Positions 60,376 to 64,000 of a stretch of DNA of 64,000 bases are shown in pieces (within the stretch, counting starts at the first letter, position 1; every line of letters begins with the position of its first letter). The stretch comes from Nautilus pompilius (Eukaryota; Mollusca; Cephalopoda; Nautilida; Nautilidae). The position numbers and the translations under genes are program-made. Location: contig JACATO010001572.1 of assembly GCA_018389105.1 (NCBI GenBank), positions 1-64,000 on the forward strand, written 5' to 3'. Below the pieces are notes generated by a model that searched no databases, was not told the origin of the DNA, and saw only the letters and a list, made by a program, of their open reading frames with translations.

Positions 60376-62940
60376 GTCACGTATATTACTAAAGAATTCA
60401 GCACTGATGTCCGTGAGATGTCATGCGGAGAAATAGTCCATGGTGCGGACGTTAGAATATGTACGGAACGAAACAGCTGCGAGGGACTTCTGAAAGTTTG
60501 GTCGAAACACGTCGCCAGGTAACAACATGGTTTGTTAGCCGTAGTCGGGTATATATTAACTTCACCGTGGATCAACTTCCTCCCATGTCTGTCCCCACCC
60601 CCCTGGTGAAATTCTTGCTCATTTCATATGGGATCTTGTTTCCGCGAAGCCATTTTTAAAAGGACAACCAGCTATGTTTACCAGAACGGAATTATTACGT
60701 GATTCACTTGTAAGTATTTGGATCTGTTGCAGCCGAATGAGAAAAACGGCAATCCTCTCCCACACAGGGCTACGGTTATTTATGTGTCGTTTCCATTATT
60801 TATTTATAATTTGTCGCTCTCTTTATCTCTCTTACGATGTCGTTACCAGCTCCGTGAGGCGTACTGCCGTTTCCTGGTTCCCAAAAGGGAATCTTCTCAA
60901 GTACACGACAGAACATCCATCCTCCACTAACCCTACCAACCCACGGGCCACCCGGCACAATAAACTCCTTAAGTCGACCGACACTGACAGCGTGAAATAA
61001 GGCAGCTCGCGTCTCCGCTGCTTCCGGGTTTAGCGCTGCGCCCCCCTGTGGTAGATCACGAACGAGGCGTCGGCGTGAGAAACCAGAACGAATCCGGCCG
61101 GAACAGCCCCGCAGAGGGTTTGGAAAAGCGGGAATGGGGCCAGGAAGGATTTAAGCGGAGCGACACCGTCGGACTCGTTCCTGAGCGCCGCGGGAGTCGC
61201 GAGCCGCACGTAGTGTCGGCTAATGAGCCGTTTAATCGAATATTCCAGACTGGGCCGCAAAGGCGGGCGATGGCCATGACGTCGTTATAGCATTCCGGGG
61301 GCTTAACGGCCCGACGAGAGATCGGGAGGGGGCGGGGTCGGGTCCCCCACCATGGTGTCCGTGCATCGTGAACGCGCCGGTGTTTTAGCAAGGTCTGGCC
61401 GGCAAGACGGAGACAGCGCCTGTACTGTACTAACCGTCTCGTCGGCGGATGGAGATAGGGGGCGCACCGGTGTTCGAAGAGGTACCTGCGTTTCGCGGGG
61501 TGTCCTGGCGGATGGATGGAGATAGGGGGCGCACCCCTCCTGTACTTCATTGTGTCTGGATGAATTAAGGTAATATCTTATTTCTGTCGTTATGAAATCG
61601 CTCTCTTGATCCGTTCTTTGCCTGATTTCGCATCAAAGGGCGGATAACAACCACGGTCTGGCCAGTGACACGCGAGCACGTGATCGGCGAGGTTCGGAGG
61701 GGGGATGACGAGAGGTCTTTAGACTTCTTTGTTTTTTCTTTTAAAAATTCATCTCCCACCGGCAAGTCATCTTTAATTTGTCTCCATTATCTGACGTGAG
61801 GGGAGGCATCTTAAGCTGGCATTTACACGCAAGTTAATGTGCGCCGCACGTGGTGTCCGCGCGGATGCCGTGTAGAGTGCGCTTTTGCTTCTCTCCGCCA
61901 GTCATCAGAGACGATCCAGTATAAACTGATGGAGGTGCTTCATTAACTTAAATTGGCTCCCCCTTGATGAGCGTCGGATTGCACGTGGCTCGTAAAGTCG
62001 AAGGACCGTTGAATGTGCATTTGCCTCTTTGAGGTCGTACACCGAAAGCGAACGTCCTACAGGCGTTACCAGTGGAGATATGGTACCCGCCGCGACATCG
62101 CCCGACGTTTGAGAATAGCGAATCTTTGCACCGAGCGGGAGACAAGGAGACGCGGATACAGGGGCTTTGTGCCGAAAATAAACGTAATCAACAACAGAAA
62201 ATCTTAATAAACGGAAGTGGGAGACACCGCATTCACAGACCAGCAGCAGAATCCGGCTACGTTTTGAAGTGGCGACAGAAGGCGGAGATGAAGATGTGGT
62301 TCGCTGCACACCGTAGAGAGTGATGCGATTCCACTTTTGGGGAAGTGGCGACCGGGCACCGAGTACTGTGGACTGACACGATATGCGCACGTGTAATTAC
62401 CGCTGTCGGCCTTTAATGAAGTTAATCCAGAAGCATCTGGAACGTAACCGTCACGTGCGCACTGTTCGAACGGTTAGCATATTTCACCTGAATCTACGGG
62501 CCGCTTTATGCATGGATACGCCAGCTCCCTACGAGCGGACTTCACGGCATGCGAGGCCAGAAATGTATACAGTAATGCTGCATATTTGTCTACCTTGTTC
62601 TCGCAGGTAGATGCAGTCTTTGAGACTCCTGTGGGTTTTTTTACCTGAAAAAAAAAACCAAAATAATTTTAACTTACACGTTGTAATTATTACTTATAAT
62701 GTTATCTTTGTATGATAAATTACGTCTCGGATATTTATGTTGTTCTTGTGTCTTGTACAATCTTTGATTAAAAACTATTTGTTATATATACATATATATA
62801 AGTTTTCATTTTTATCAACTTTTATTTCTTTTTAAATATCTTAATTACTACTTCACATTAAAAAAAAAATTTACCTTAATTAAATTAATTTTCTTAATGT
62901 ATAAGTGTACTTAGCCTTATGGTCTACTATAATTTAACTA
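60376..62940. other. CpG-rich gene-free stretch
   Basis: No recognisable gene on either strand; several open frames reflect GC content. Near 61444 and 61511 a GGATGGAGATAGGGGGCGCA element is repeated about 67 bases apart. Confidence 0.45.
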
Positions 62941-62944
62941 TAAG

Positions 62945-63688
62945 ATGATGATGATAATGTCAGTACCTATATGACGTCTGTACATAGAGAGAGAGAGATG
63001 ATGATGATGATGATGTCAGTACATATATGACGTCTGTACACAGAGATATGATGATGTCAGTACATATATGACGTCTGTACACAGAGATATGATGATGTCA
63101 GTACATATATGATGTCTTACACAGAGATATGATGATGTCAGTACATATATGACGTCTGTACACAGAGAGATGATGATGTCAGTACATATATGACGTCTTA
63201 CACAGAGATATGATGATGTCAGTACATATATGACGTCTTACACAGAGAGATGATGATGTCAGTACATATATGACGTCTGTACACAGAGATATGATGATGT
63301 CAGTACATATATGACGTCTTACACAGAGAGATGATGATGTCAGTACATATATGACGTCTGTACACAGAGATATGATATGTCAGTACATATATGACGTCTC
63401 TACATAGAGAGAGATGATGATGATGATGATGATGTCAGTACATATATGACGTCTGTACACAGAGATATGATGATGTCAGTACATATATGACGTCTTACAC
63501 AGAGAGATGATGGTGTCAGTACATATATGACGTCTGTACACAGAGATATGATGATGTCAGTACATATATGACGTCTCTACTTAGAGAGATATGATGATGT
63601 CAGTACATATATGACGTCTCTACTTAGAGAGAGATGATGATGATGATGATGATGTCAGTACATATATGACGTCTGTACACAGAGAGAG
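62945..63688. repeat. 41-bp minisatellite with GACGTC palindromes
   Basis: The unit is about 41 bases: GATGATGTCAGTACATATAT followed by GACGTCTGTACACAGAGATA. It is tandem through about 740 bases with GAT-run expansions and occasional loss of a base. Each unit carries GACGTC and two GTAC sites. Related to the arrays at 46.9, 56.3 and 58.7 kb. Confidence 0.97.
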
Positions 63689-64000
63689 CGCGTTTTACTT
63701 CGTTGAAATGCTTACAGAGAAGGTTATTCGTTAATAAGACGTTTGAATCCATCGTAATCTCTCATCAGTATTTGAAGACTTATTTTGCTTAACATTAATA
63801 ATGAATCGTGTAACGACGAGATGGCTGTATAAATAATAATAATTTTAAAAAATAGGCTGATAACATATATTTAAAAAGACTTCACGATTCATGTCAGGAA
63901 TATAACTGTGGGAATTGCGCTAGGGTCTAGAAAACAAATAGAAAAGTGGTTTACACTGTAGAGAGAACAAACTTCTCTTAAATTACAAACTGACAAATGT
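63689..64000. other. Unassigned sequence at window end
   Basis: Nothing recognised. Confidence 0.5.

Noticed and set aside
59879-60522. Open frames of 131-147 codons over the inverted repeat
   Set aside because: The same residues (MALHPVK...SGLFSV) appear from both arms on opposite strands because the arms are inverted copies; this is repeat structure, not a gene.
62945-63688. Possible CRISPR-like array of about 41-bp units
   Set aside because: The units are contiguous with no unique spacers and the genome is eukaryotic; it is a minisatellite.

Overview
This is nuclear DNA from a metazoan. It has GT-AG introns, CpG-depleted AT-rich gene bodies, a CpG-island promoter, abundant microsatellites and many decayed cut-and-paste DNA transposons. 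The species cannot be named from sequence alone. The mix of hAT relatives (ZMYM1-like, GTF2IRD2-like, ZBED5-like), a MULE, a Tc1 remnant and a tRNA-derived SINE would suit an invertebrate such as a mollusc, but a fish is not excluded.

The only convincing host gene is a multi-immunoglobulin transmembrane receptor, read on the + strand and present as two half-genes. Positions 5175-17833 hold a 3' half: Ig5, Ig6, transmembrane exon, short tail exon, an 18-nt microexon and a terminal exon. Positions about 25000-42830 hold a 5' half: CpG-island promoter, signal-peptide exon, Ig1 to Ig4, and a truncated copy of Ig5. Nearly all exons are bounded by phase-1 introns, so any half can join the other in frame.

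The key structural fact is a direct duplication: 1-5395 is repeated at 37411-42829, an offset of 37.41 kb. Reading 27.0 kb to 37.4 kb and then 1 kb to 17.8 kb gives one complete receptor with signal peptide, six Ig domains, TM and tail. The window therefore looks like about 1.15 units of either a tandem receptor-gene array or a mis-ordered/circularised assembly. The second copy stops inside the Ig5 exon at about 42830, and small indels between the copies become denser towards that point. This favours an assembly junction, but does not prove it.

Decayed transposase genes fill the introns and flanks: MULE (1.3-2.1 kb and its copy at 38.7-39.5 kb), ZMYM1-like hAT (12.15-13.65 and 22.6-24.4 kb), GTF2IRD2-like hAT (14.9-16.5 kb) and ZBED5/Buster-like hAT (27.2-29.3 kb). 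All of these are antisense to the receptor. A Tc1 C-terminal fragment (19.5 kb) is sense.

From 42.83 kb to the end the sequence changes character: CpG is no longer depleted, no convincing gene is seen, and simple repeats dominate. Four arrays (46.9, 56.3, 58.7 and 62.9 kb) belong to one minisatellite family built on GACGTC/TGACGTCA palindromes (CRE-like) next to GTAC and GA runs. A tRNA-like SINE head and a roughly 90-bp-arm inverted repeat lie at 59.9-60.4 kb.
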